Positions 8,525 through 15,497 of a stretch of 64,000 nt of DNA are shown one piece after another. Where the stretch lies: the NCBI GenBank assembly GCA_017419405.1, contig JAFOLH010000003.1:1-64000 (forward strand), in the 5' to 3' direction. The stretch comes from Renibacterium sp. (GTDB lineage Bacteria; Actinomycetota; Actinomycetes; Actinomycetales; Micrococcaceae). How positions within the stretch are numbered: position 1 is the stretch's first letter; each line of letters begins with the position of its first letter. The translations under genes and the position numbers were made by a program. Below the pieces are notes generated by a model. It was not told where the DNA came from, did no database searches, and saw only the letters and a list, made by a program, of their open reading frames with translations.

Positions 8525-8947
8525 GTCAATTCCCCAATTGTCGTGTTTTCCCCAAATGAACTCAGGTTCTCCGCGGAGATGAACTTCGAGCTCACCAGGA
8601 GGCTAGCATGACGTCGCACAGCAAATTCAAATTCTCAGCTTATTTTCAGCTTAAGTTCATCTTTTTGAGACCATTTTTGATGTTTTAAGATCGTTTTTGC
8701 GTCTATCAGATCAGGTTAAGTCGCAGATGCTTGCTTTTGACGCACAGTTTTCTCAGCTTCAATCCAGCTTCCATGAAACTTTCAGTCACTATCAAGGAAG
8801 CACCGACCGGGTTCGCGCCTCCTGGACATTCCTCTGGTTCAATGAATTCTGCGATTTCGGAATTCCCAGTTTCAGGGGCATTTCGGATCGATGGAGAGCG
8901 CCCGTATCGAAATTCGACAGGCTTTTCCGAGGCCCGGAGGCAAGGCC
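8525..8947. other. AT-rich gene-free region with phased T-tracts
   Basis: I see no gene in these 423 bases. The middle (about 8620-8720) is much poorer in GC than the surroundings and carries runs of four or five T at 8643, 8662, 8674, 8683 and 8694, roughly one helical turn apart from the second run on. That arrangement tends to bend DNA. It presumably holds the promoter of the secreted-protein gene starting at 8524. The right end borders the 3' end of the ssuC-like gene. Confidence 0.45.
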
Positions 8948-9859
8948 TCAGCCGGGCAGCAGGCCGCGACCGCGGAGCAGTTTGCGCTCGATCGGGGCGA
9001 AGACGGCGAGCTCCACGATGATTCCGACGAAGAGGATCACCAGAATCGCCGCCATCACCATGCCCATATCCGAAAGGTCACGGCCCCGTTGCAGCAACGA
9101 ACCGAGGCCGAAGCCCAAGGTGCCGCCGATCGCAATGATCTCTGCGGCCATCAAGGACCGCCAGGAAAAGGCCCAGCCCTGTTTCAGCCCGGAAAGATAG
9201 CCCGGCAGGGCAGCAGGCAGAATGATCTTGAACGCCATCTCGAGCTTGGAAGCGCCCAGCACCGTGCCCATCGAACGGTACTGCGGCGGCACCTGGTCGA
9301 TGCCGGAAATCAGCCCGTTGATGATCGACGGAATTGCACCCATCAGCAGGACGAAATACACCGTACCGTCAGAGAGCCCGAACCAGATGATCGCGGCCGG
9401 TACCCAGGCGACGCTCGGCAGCACCTGCAAACCGGAGATCAACGGCCCGAAAGCGATCCGCAGCGGCTTGACCTGGGCCAGCAACAGGCCCAGAGCGGTT
9501 CCGATCACGGCGCTGACCAGGAATCCGATCAACCCGCGTTGCACCGAGGTCCAAACCGCTTCTTGCAGAGTCCCTTGCGCCCAGAGCTGACCGAAAGTAC
9601 CGGCCACATCGAGCGGTCCGGGCACCACATCGGCGCGTTTGCCGCTGATCAGCACATAGACCTGCCAAATGCCGATCAGGACCAACACCGCGGCCAGCGG
9701 CGCGATGATCCGGATCAAGGTCTTCTTGAGGTTTTTTTGCTGCGCAGTGTCGGTCTGGAGTTTGTCCAGGCCTTCGAGCTCGGCTTCTTTTCCACCGTTC
9801 GGCTGCGCTTCAGCGGGCCCGGCAGCCGATTGCGCGGGATCAGTCAGCGTATTAGACAT
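8948..9859 (-). CDS. ssuC: ABC transporter permease, sulfonate/taurine/nitrate type (SsuC-like)
   Basis: A 303-residue inner-membrane permease of the SsuC/TauC/NrtB family. A hydrophilic N-terminus of about 45 residues precedes a first membrane segment (IRIIAPLAAVLVLIGIW) and five further hydrophobic segments. The EAA-type coupling loop is visible as VLGASKLEMAFKIILPAALPGYL. It overlaps the ATPase gene by 8 nt and is the last gene of that unit. The C-terminus continues 20-25 residues past the last helix. In a sulfur-assimilation cluster with a shared operator upstream, aliphatic sulfonates are the likeliest substrate; nitrate or taurine cannot be excluded. No ssuD-type monooxygenase is visible in this window. 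Confidence 0.8.
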   Translation of the reverse strand: MSNTLTDPAQSAAGPAEAQPNGGKEAELEGLDKLQTDTAQQKNLKKTLIRIIAPLAAVLVLIGIWQVYVLISGKRADVVPGPLDVAGTFGQLWAQGTLQEAVWTSVQRGLIGFLVSAVIGTALGLLLAQVKPLRIAFGPLISGLQVLPSVAWVPAAIIWFGLSDGTVYFVLLMGAIPSIINGLISGIDQVPPQYRSMGTVLGASKLEMAFKIILPAALPGYLSGLKQGWAFSWRSLMAAEIIAIGGTLGFGLGSLLQRGRDLSDMGMVMAAILVILFVGIIVELAVFAPIERKLLRGRGLLPG

Positions 9860-10691
9860 GCCGGCTGATCTCCTGGCGCAGTGCGGCGGTCATCTCGTCG
9901 GCCAGCAGCGCAGCCTGCTCCGGCTGCTTTTGCGCATCGTCGATCCGCCATTCCCGGATCACTTTGCCCGGGCGGGAGGAAAGCAGCAGAACCCGCTGGC
10001 CCAACCGGACCGCTTCCCGGACGTTGTGCGTGACGAAAACGATGGTGCGGCCGGTGTGCCGCCAAATCCGGGTGAGCTCTTCGTGCAGCAAATCCCTGGT
10101 GATCGCATCCAGGGCGGCAAAGGGCTCGTCCATCAACAGGACGTGCTTGTCCTGGGCCAGCGAACGGGCCAAGGCGACGCGTTGCCGCATGCCGCCGGAG
10201 AGTTCGTGCGGACGCTTCTTGCCGGCATGCTGCAAGTGCACCAGGGCCAGGAGCGCTTCGGCTTTCGTTTTGCGCTCGGCTTTGGGCACTCCCCGGAGTT
10301 CCAAAGCCAATTCGACGTTGCCTTGCGCGGTCAGCCAGGGGAACAGGTTCGCGTCCTGGAACATGAAGGCGACGCCGTCGGAGGGGATCTCCATGGCACC
10401 CTTGCTCGGCGCCTCCAGGCCGGCGATCAGGTTGAGCAGCGTCGATTTCCCGCAGCCCGAGGCACCGAGCAAGGCCACGAATTCGCCCTGCCCAATGGTC
10501 AGATCGACGTCTTCCAACACCGTGTTCTGGGATTGGCCGCTGCCGAAGGTTTTGCCGAGCCCGTCCAAGACCACAACCGGCCGCGGCGCTGGCTGATCCG
10601 GCGCCGTCGTCGTTCGCGGCGCCGTCGGGGGTTCCGGTGCCGTCGGGGGTTCCGGGGCCAGGGGTTCTGTGGCAGTGGAGGTCACAGTCAT
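9852..10691 (-). CDS. ssuB: ABC transporter ATP-binding protein, sulfonate/taurine/nitrate type (SsuB-like)
   Basis: A 279-residue ABC ATPase energising the permease encoded next. Walker A GASGCGKST is at 76-84, the Q-loop in FMFQDANLFPW at 109-119, the signature LSGGM at 164-168 and Walker B LLMDEP at 185-190, followed by the D-loop and the switch histidine in FVTHN. The first 37 residues are a Pro/Thr/Ala-rich extension with two tandem EPPTAP units (14-25), encoded by a tandem DNA repeat; such extensions are not usual in SsuB. The unit has its own operator-like repeats at 10741-10770, so it may be transcribed separately from ssuA, from which it is split by a dispersed inverted-repeat element. 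Confidence 0.85.
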   Translation of the reverse strand: MTVTSTATEPLAPEPPTAPEPPTAPRTTTAPDQPAPRPVVVLDGLGKTFGSGQSQNTVLEDVDLTIGQGEFVALLGASGCGKSTLLNLIAGLEAPSKGAMEIPSDGVAFMFQDANLFPWLTAQGNVELALELRGVPKAERKTKAEALLALVHLQHAGKKRPHELSGGMRQRVALARSLAQDKHVLLMDEPFAALDAITRDLLHEELTRIWRHTGRTIVFVTHNVREAVRLGQRVLLLSSRPGKVIREWRIDDAQKQPEQAALLADEMTAALRQEISRHV

Positions 10692-10738
10692 TCCTCAACG
10701 CTAGGGTTGCGGGCCTGCCCGCTCAATAATCCGGCAAC

Positions 10739-10772
10739 GCGGAGTCATCGGGGTTCATCGGAGGTCACATTC
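10739..10772 (-). promoter_or_regulatory. Candidate sulfur-regulon operator, copy 2 (upstream of ssuB)
   Basis: TCAT at 10745, TCAT at 10755 and TCAC at 10765 are spaced exactly 10 bp apart in the form GTCATCGGGG, TTCATCGGAG, GTCACATTCC. The GGTCACATTCC end is shared with copy 3 before ssuA. The site lies 54-77 nt before the ssuB start. Confidence 0.5.
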
Positions 10773-10789
10773 CGCGGACTGGACCGACT

Positions 10790-10870
10790 CAAAACCGGCA
10801 CTTTATGAAGCCATCTGCGCGTGATTTCAGGTTTCTCAGGCAACTCAATGCCCATAAAGCAACGGTTTTG
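10790..10870. repeat. Dispersed inverted-repeat element, copy A
   Basis: The left arm CAAAACCGGCACTTTATG (10790-10807) matches 15 of 18 bases of the reverse complement of the right arm CATAAAGCAACGGTTTTG (10853-10870). It sits between ssuA and ssuB. Related elements with the same terminal arms but different centres occur at 32211-32297 and 50893-50974. Confidence 0.75.
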
Positions 10871-10880
10871 CGCAGGGTTT

Positions 10881-12077
10881 TCAGCTTTGACCGAGGCTTC
10901 CGGTGCTGATCGCCGGCTTGTTCCGTTCTTTGAGCACCTCGTTGAGCAGCCGCAGGTCGAAAATCCCGTTGATGTCGGCGTCCTGGGTTACGCCGGCCTT
11001 GACGCCGTTGGCGAGCAAAGCGGGGTAGCTGGTGGCGATCGGATCGGCGGTGAAGGTCAGGTTGGCCAGGGCCCGCTGCAGGACTTCGTCCGGCAGGGTG
11101 GCGCCGGCAGCTTGTTTGAGCCCGTCATTGACTGCCTTGATCGCCTGATCCTGGTTGGCGGCGAGCCAATCCTGGGTGTTCAATTGTGCGCTGAGCAGGG
11201 CTTTGACCGCGGCGGGGTGTTCGTTGAGGAAGGTCTTGTTCACGATCAGGATCGTGGTGGGGAATTGGCCGTCTTTCCATAGGTCCTTTTCGTCCACGAG
11301 CACCTTGGCGCCGGCTTGGAGAACCAGTCGGGATGCCCAGGGCTCGGGCAACCAGGCGCCGTCCAGCTTGCCTTCTTGGAAGAGTTTGAGGGTTTGCGCG
11401 TTGTCCGTGGGGTTGATCGTGACGTCGTTGCCGCCGTTGGTGGAGACTTTCAACCCGTTGTCCGCGAGCCAGTTGCGCAACGCGACGTCTTGGGTGCCGC
11501 CGAGTTGCGGGGTGGCCAGGACTTTGTTTTTCAGGTCCTGGGCGTTGTTGATTTCCGGCTTGACCACCAGCTGCGCTCCCCCGGAGGCTGCCCCGGCGAC
11601 AATGCTGATCGATGCGCCTTTGGACTTCACGTAGGAGTTGATCGCCGGGTTCGGGCCCAGGTAGGCGGCGTCGATGGCACCGGCGTTGAGCGCTTCGACC
11701 GCGGCCGGGCCGGCGTTGAAGACCTGGGTTTTCAGTTCGGTGTTCTTGAGTTCTTTGGCGTAGAAACCCTGTTGCACGCCGACCACGGGCAGCGCGTGCG
11801 TGACGTTCCCGAAGTAGCCGAGCTTGAGCTCTTTGAGCTCGTCGGCGGCTTGGGCCGGTTGGTTGCTGCTGTTCGCGGCGATCGTCGCGGTGGCGGCGCC
11901 GGCGATGATCACCGCTGCGATGCCGACGGCGATCGAGATTTCCAAAGTGCGGCGCTTTTTGGTCCGGGGTTGCTTCGTCCGCGTTTTATTGTTCCGGGCC
12001 GGTTTCTGGCCGGCCACGATCTTGGTGGTCTGGATTTCTTCGGGGGTGTGGTCCGGGGTTTCTGGAGTGTTCGGCAT
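10881..12077 (-). CDS. ssuA: ABC transporter substrate-binding protein, sulfonate/taurine type, membrane-anchored (SsuA-like)
   Basis: A 398-residue solute-binding protein of the SsuA/TauA/NrtA family: LKLGYFGNVTHALPVVGVQ near 84-102, then AGPAAVEALNAGAIDAAYLG and KLDGAWLPEPWASRL. It should capture sulfonates or related oxyanions outside the membrane and deliver them to SsuC. The N-terminus is odd: about 44 hydrophilic, Lys/Arg-rich residues, then one hydrophobic segment (ISIAVGIAAVIIAGAATATIAA, about 46-67) with no lipobox cysteine. It is thus predicted to be held by a transmembrane anchor instead of the lipid typical of Gram-positive binding proteins. AAGGA lies 9 nt before the ATG. It has its own operator-like repeats at 12291-12316. 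Confidence 0.85.
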   Translation of the reverse strand: MPNTPETPDHTPEEIQTTKIVAGQKPARNNKTRTKQPRTKKRRTLEISIAVGIAAVIIAGAATATIAANSSNQPAQAADELKELKLGYFGNVTHALPVVGVQQGFYAKELKNTELKTQVFNAGPAAVEALNAGAIDAAYLGPNPAINSYVKSKGASISIVAGAASGGAQLVVKPEINNAQDLKNKVLATPQLGGTQDVALRNWLADNGLKVSTNGGNDVTINPTDNAQTLKLFQEGKLDGAWLPEPWASRLVLQAGAKVLVDEKDLWKDGQFPTTILIVNKTFLNEHPAAVKALLSAQLNTQDWLAANQDQAIKAVNDGLKQAAGATLPDEVLQRALANLTFTADPIATSYPALLANGVKAGVTQDADINGIFDLRLLNEVLKERNKPAISTGSLGQS

Positions 12078-12288
12078 GGTGGCGTCCTTGCTGCGGGTGA
12101 GTGGGGCGGGGTTCGGCGGGGTTTCCGCGGGGTTTTAGGTGACTTCGCGCGGGCGCATCAGCGCATTCGACATCGCCGTTCCGGGGCCGCCGCGGAAGCC
12201 GCTACTGAAGCCGCTACGGGCAAGGTTTTGCTGACCATGCGTCAACGGTAGTTTTGCTTTGGGCCCGGCTCAATGGCACGGAAATAGG

Positions 12289-12318
12289 GGGTCATTCGGG
12301 GTAATCCGAGGTCACATT
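12289..12318 (-). promoter_or_regulatory. Candidate sulfur-regulon operator, copy 3 (upstream of ssuA)
   Basis: TCAT at 12292, TAAT at 12302 and TCAC at 12312 are spaced exactly 10 bp apart, ending in GAGGTCACATTCCG as in copy 2. The site lies more than 200 nt before the ssuA start, so the transcript would have a long leader. Confidence 0.5.
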
Positions 12319-12353
12319 CCGGGGCTGGTTCTTTGGCATCTTCTGAGGCTTGG

Positions 12354-12416
12354 GGTTATCCACAATTTCGCAAAAGGGCTTCATTCTGCGGATTTTCGCG
12401 GTTACTGTGGACAACC
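12354..12416. repeat. Inverted repeat with DnaA-box-like arms
   Basis: GGTTATCCACA (12354-12364) and TGTGGACAACC (12406-12416) form an 11-bp inverted repeat with one mismatch. The cores TTATCCACA and, on the other strand, TTGTCCACA match the bacterial DnaA-box consensus. They precede the lipoprotein gene. Only two boxes are present, so this is not an origin; DnaA binding is a possibility only. Confidence 0.45.
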
Positions 12417-12453
12417 ATAGTCAGGCTCATTGGGGAATGGTCAGGAGTGACCC

Positions 12454-13083
12454 TTGGTATTGACGAAGGTTTTCATTGCACGTTTCACTGCGGCAGCAGC
12501 GTTGCTGCTCGGGGTGAGTGCTTGTACGGGCGGCGGTGCTGCGCCGAGCAGTTCGGCCGGCTCGCCGAGCGCATCGGCCTCAAGCAGTTCGGCCAGCCCG
12601 ACGCCGACCGCGGCCTACAAGCCTGCGGACGCCAACGGACCGGCCGAGAACGTGCCCAAGCCGGAGAAGCCCGCATTGGCGGACGAGTTCTCGGAGCAGG
12701 GGCTTGATGCGTTTACACGGTATTGGTACGCGGCGTACAACTACATGCAAGAAACCGGGGATGTCTCGTTGGTTCAGGCGGTTACTGAGCAATCATGCGC
12801 AAGGTGCAACAACGTGTTCCGGGATGTACCTGCTTGGTATCAAAAAGGCGGCTGGATAGCTGGCGGCCTCATGACCGTTGATGCCACAAAGGTCTCTTTC
12901 GTAACAGCTTCGAATGGCGCCTATCAGGTGATGATTCAATACGGAATCGCATCGGGACAGTACATCAGAAACGACAAAACACTTGCGGACCCAATCGAAG
13001 AGGAAGTAGCTAACGGCGACGTCCTCAATGCGACGCACGCCAACGGGCTCTGGGTGGTAACGGACATTGGTATTGCGGGATGA
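12454..13083 (+). CDS. Lipoprotein, DUF6318-like
   Basis: A 209-residue secreted lipoprotein. The start is TTG at 12454 with AGGAG 6 nt upstream (12443-12447). A signal sequence ends in the lipobox VSAC with the lipidated cysteine at residue 24, followed by a Ser/Ala/Pro-rich linker of about 40 residues. The folded part has AFTRYWYAAYNYMQETGD and a cysteine pair in EQSCARCNN, a pattern I associate with the actinobacterial DUF6318 lipoproteins; the family name is from memory and moderately certain. Function is unknown. It overlaps the next gene by 4 nt (ATGA), so the two are translationally coupled. GC content falls within and after this gene, fitting an accessory block. Confidence 0.75.
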   Translation: MVLTKVFIARFTAAAALLLGVSACTGGGAAPSSSAGSPSASASSSSASPTPTAAYKPADANGPAENVPKPEKPALADEFSEQGLDAFTRYWYAAYNYMQETGDVSLVQAVTEQSCARCNNVFRDVPAWYQKGGWIAGGLMTVDATKVSFVTASNGAYQVMIQYGIASGQYIRNDKTLADPIEEEVANGDVLNATHANGLWVVTDIGIAG

Positions 13084-14030
13084 CAATGACGACATCGCCA
13101 AGGCAACGGATAACGACATCGATCTCCGCGCTCATCCTCGTTTTCCTAATCGCGGCCCAGGGAAATCCAGCCATCGCAAATGACCAAGGTGAGTCAGGAT
13201 CACGATGGACTAAGAACAACGGCGGAGTTGGTACATTCATCCAAGTTCCTGGAAACGACGGTTGGACATCCGGTTCCACCATCACTCCCAAAGACTCGCA
13301 GGTCTACAAGTACACCCAGGAGTGCATCACCGGTGGCCAAGACAACAGCAACTTTGACGGTGCATACTGTGCAGCAATCTCCGCTTCACAGTGCACCGAT
13401 GGTGAGAACGGTCAGATGGTGCAGTGGTATGCCGCGCTAAAAGGCTTTGAGCCTCCGGATTGGCAGCGCGCTGGCAGCCCGACTTGCGTCTACGACCAGA
13501 AACCCGTCGACATCTTGGAACAAATCGCCGCTCAGATCCAGACTGCTTTCCAGCAGCAGCCAATCAACGCTGGCACTCTGGTTTCGCAGCCCGGGCTGGA
13601 CACGCTCAAGGGTGCGCAGACCAACTTCGTGGTTGAGACGCTGCCGCAGACGTTCGACATTACGTTGCTCGGGCAAAGAGTCCGAATCAATGCCACCCCG
13701 GTTGCCTACACCTTCGACTACGGCGACGGCACCAAGCTGGGCCCAACGGTAGCCGCAGGCATTACGTTGAGCGGTGACAACGTCGGTCAAAAGACCCCGA
13801 CCTCACATGCCTATCAAGACACCCTGGATTACAACGCTCGAGTCACTACGACCTTCAACGGAACCTACAGCGTCAACGGCAGCCCAGCGGTCGCAATCCC
13901 CGGCCAAGGCAACTTCGCCACCAACACCGTGACGCTCAGAGTCTGGCGCAGCACCACCAAATGGGTCGACCAAAACTGCCTACAAAACCCCACCGGCTGG
14001 GCCTGCCCAGCAGATCAAAATATGAGATAG
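13080..14030 (+). CDS. Secreted protein with PKD-like segment, unknown function
   Basis: A 316-residue exported protein with a signal peptide (hydrophobic segment about 14-27, then GNPAIAND). The mature part has six cysteines (three in the CITG/YCAA/QCTD region at 82-105, one at 136, two in QNCL and WACP at the C-terminus), suggesting disulfides. VAYTFDYGDGT at 208-218 resembles the turn of PKD-type immunoglobulin folds (YxFDYGDGT), and SHAYQDTLDYNARVTTTF fits the rest of such a fold. It overlaps the upstream lipoprotein gene by 4 nt, so the two products may act together at the cell surface. No catalytic motif is visible. Confidence 0.7.
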   Translation: MTMTTSPRQRITTSISALILVFLIAAQGNPAIANDQGESGSRWTKNNGGVGTFIQVPGNDGWTSGSTITPKDSQVYKYTQECITGGQDNSNFDGAYCAAISASQCTDGENGQMVQWYAALKGFEPPDWQRAGSPTCVYDQKPVDILEQIAAQIQTAFQQQPINAGTLVSQPGLDTLKGAQTNFVVETLPQTFDITLLGQRVRINATPVAYTFDYGDGTKLGPTVAAGITLSGDNVGQKTPTSHAYQDTLDYNARVTTTFNGTYSVNGSPAVAIPGQGNFATNTVTLRVWRSTTKWVDQNCLQNPTGWACPADQNMR

Positions 14031-14082
14031 CCCGAACGATAATGCGCATGCACTACGCAGGCCAGGAGACCGAACTCAGTTC

Positions 14083-14319
14083 ATGAGCGTCAACATCACC
14101 ATCCGGAACGTTCCCGACGAAGATAGAGACGTCTTCGCTTCACGGGCATCTCAATCTGGAAAATCACTTCAGGAATTCCTGACCGGAGAGCTCAACCGTC
14201 ATGCGTCTACACCAAGCACGATTGATTTCATCCGAGGTCTCGAACTGCAAGTTGAGCTTGATGGCGACTATCTCACGCATGACAACGTCATGAACGCAAA
14301 AGACGCAGACAGGCGTTGA
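14083..14319 (+). CDS. Orphan antitoxin, FitA/VapB-like ribbon-helix-helix protein
   Basis: A 78-residue protein. The N-terminal MSVNITIRNVPDEDRDVFASRA looks like the DNA-binding strand and helix of FitA/VapB-type antitoxins, and the region SGKSLQEFLTGELNRHA fits the second helix; the tail would bind and neutralise a PIN-domain toxin. AGGAG is present but 14 nt before the ATG. Its stop codon overlaps a 20-codon frame that looks like the start of a VapC toxin and then ends, so the toxin partner appears lost. The antitoxin may survive as a repressor or simply be a remnant. It belongs to the lower-GC accessory block. Confidence 0.65.
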   Translation: MSVNITIRNVPDEDRDVFASRASQSGKSLQEFLTGELNRHASTPSTIDFIRGLELQVELDGDYLTHDNVMNAKDADRR

Positions 14320-14378
14320 AGCGTCCAGTGATCGATGCCTCAGCCGAAGTTAAATGCCCCAGCACTGACCACAGATAA
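14316..14378 (+). pseudogene. VapC-type PIN toxin remnant (first 20 codons)
   Basis: A TTG overlapping the antitoxin stop (TTGA) opens a frame reading KRPVIDASAEVKCPSTDHR and a stop at 14376-14378. VIDASAEVK is the characteristic first strand of PIN nucleases, with the first catalytic Asp. The other acidic residues are absent and I find no clear continuation in the next 180 nt. It is best explained as a truncated toxin gene. Confidence 0.55.
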
Positions 14379-14558
14379 AAGGCTAGCGTTAGTTGCCGAG
14401 CGCTTCATAAGCGTGCGCTGCCTAGGGAACCCGGCTCCGGCAGCTTAGCTGAACCGATAGACACCGATTTGGTCATTGAACAGCACGGCAACCCCCGATT
14501 TCGATCGCACACTCACTCACACGCGGATCGACAAAATGCTAGACGCTAAGGTTGCTAT

Positions 14559-15491
14559 ATGCCGAGGTCATCGTTGGAAGACGACTCATTTGATAGACAT
14601 CTGAGACAAGAGGCCATGGAGTGGCTTCGTATTCAAACTGAAGGGGGTCACCGACCGCTAAGCAACCACGACCTCAGCAAGTTTGAATTTCGGGGACAAC
14701 CTTTCCGGCTTAAAGCGACGCAAACCGGCATCTGGAAACCCAGACAGCTGACTGCTGCATTATCGATCGTCACGGTCTATCGGAAGCCTGGAGTAAGCCG
14801 TCCGTACGAAGATTCACCTGCAGCGGACGGACTGTACCGTTATGCATGGCGAGGCGAAGACTTTGGACACTCAGATAACAAGGCTCTCCGAACCGCAATG
14901 GAACAGCAAAAACCCTTGATTTGGTTTCAGGGAGTAGGCAGTGATCCGTCGGTTTTTCTTCCTATTTTTCCAGTTTTTTTGATCAACGAAGAACCTATGC
15001 AGCGACAGTTTGTCGTGGATCTCGTTGATAAATTTGAGCAACCAGATAGCCCCTTTGAAGAGGCCATCAAACGTTACCGCCAGGTGCTGACCAGGCAACG
15101 TCTTCACCAGCCAATCTTTCGGTCAATGGTGCTTGCCGCATACCAGTCTCGCTGCGCAGTCTGCTCGCTCAAACAGGCTTCCCTTCTCGATGCAGCCCAT
15201 ATAATCCCGGACAATGAAGCCGATGGCATCGCCTCGGTAAGTAACGGACTCGCGCTTTGCAAGCTCCATCACGCAGCCTTTGATAACCAGATTCTTGGAA
15301 TCACGCCAGACTATGTGGTCAGAATTCGGGAAGAGATTCTCCACGAAGCCGGTGGTTCGATGCTCCGACATGGACTCCAAAACTATGAAGGACAGAAGCT
15401 CCTGACGATCCCCAAATCGACACACAAAAGGCCTGACCAACAACTCTTGCATCGAGCCTATGAAAAGTTTTTGAGCTCACAATCAAGCTAA
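14559..15491 (+). CDS. HNH endonuclease with N-terminal reader-like domain (COG3440-type predicted restriction enzyme)
   Basis: A 310-residue predicted restriction endonuclease. The C-terminal HNH domain has Cys199 and Cys202 (CAVC), the catalytic AAHIIPDNE with His214, Asn229 in SVSNGLALC, Cys234 and His237/His238 in KLHHAAFD. The N-terminal 150 residues (GIWKPRQLTAALSI, DGLYRYAWRGEDF, PLIWFQGV, PIFPVFLINEE) form the conserved domain found in COG3440 proteins, thought to recognise DNA, perhaps modified bases. No methyltransferase is adjacent, which suits a type IV-like, modification-dependent enzyme; that is inference. Base composition is lower in GC than the flanking sulfur genes, pointing to horizontal acquisition. 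It ends 6 nt from the converging cysN stop. Confidence 0.8.
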   Translation: MPRSSLEDDSFDRHLRQEAMEWLRIQTEGGHRPLSNHDLSKFEFRGQPFRLKATQTGIWKPRQLTAALSIVTVYRKPGVSRPYEDSPAADGLYRYAWRGEDFGHSDNKALRTAMEQQKPLIWFQGVGSDPSVFLPIFPVFLINEEPMQRQFVVDLVDKFEQPDSPFEEAIKRYRQVLTRQRLHQPIFRSMVLAAYQSRCAVCSLKQASLLDAAHIIPDNEADGIASVSNGLALCKLHHAAFDNQILGITPDYVVRIREEILHEAGGSMLRHGLQNYEGQKLLTIPKSTHKRPDQQLLHRAYEKFLSSQSS

Positions 15492-15497
15492 GAACCC

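Larger units (their letters stand above)
12078..12453. other. Regulatory region between ssuA and the lipoprotein gene
   Basis: This 376-nt gap separates divergent genes. It holds the sulfur-type operator at 12289-12318 and an inverted repeat with two DnaA-box-like ends at 12354-12416. On the minus strand a 26-codon frame (ATG at 12238, stop at 12158) ends ERRCRMR and could be a cysteine-containing leader peptide ahead of ssuA, although no ribosome-binding site is visible for it. Confidence 0.4.

Noticed and set aside
12354-12416. DnaA boxes as a replication origin
   Set aside because: Only two boxes, no AT-rich unwinding region, and no dnaA, dnaN or gyrB nearby.
12400-15495. Integrated mobile element covering the lower-GC block
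   Set aside because: No integrase, transposase, tRNA gene or flanking direct repeats are visible, so only an accessory block is claimed.
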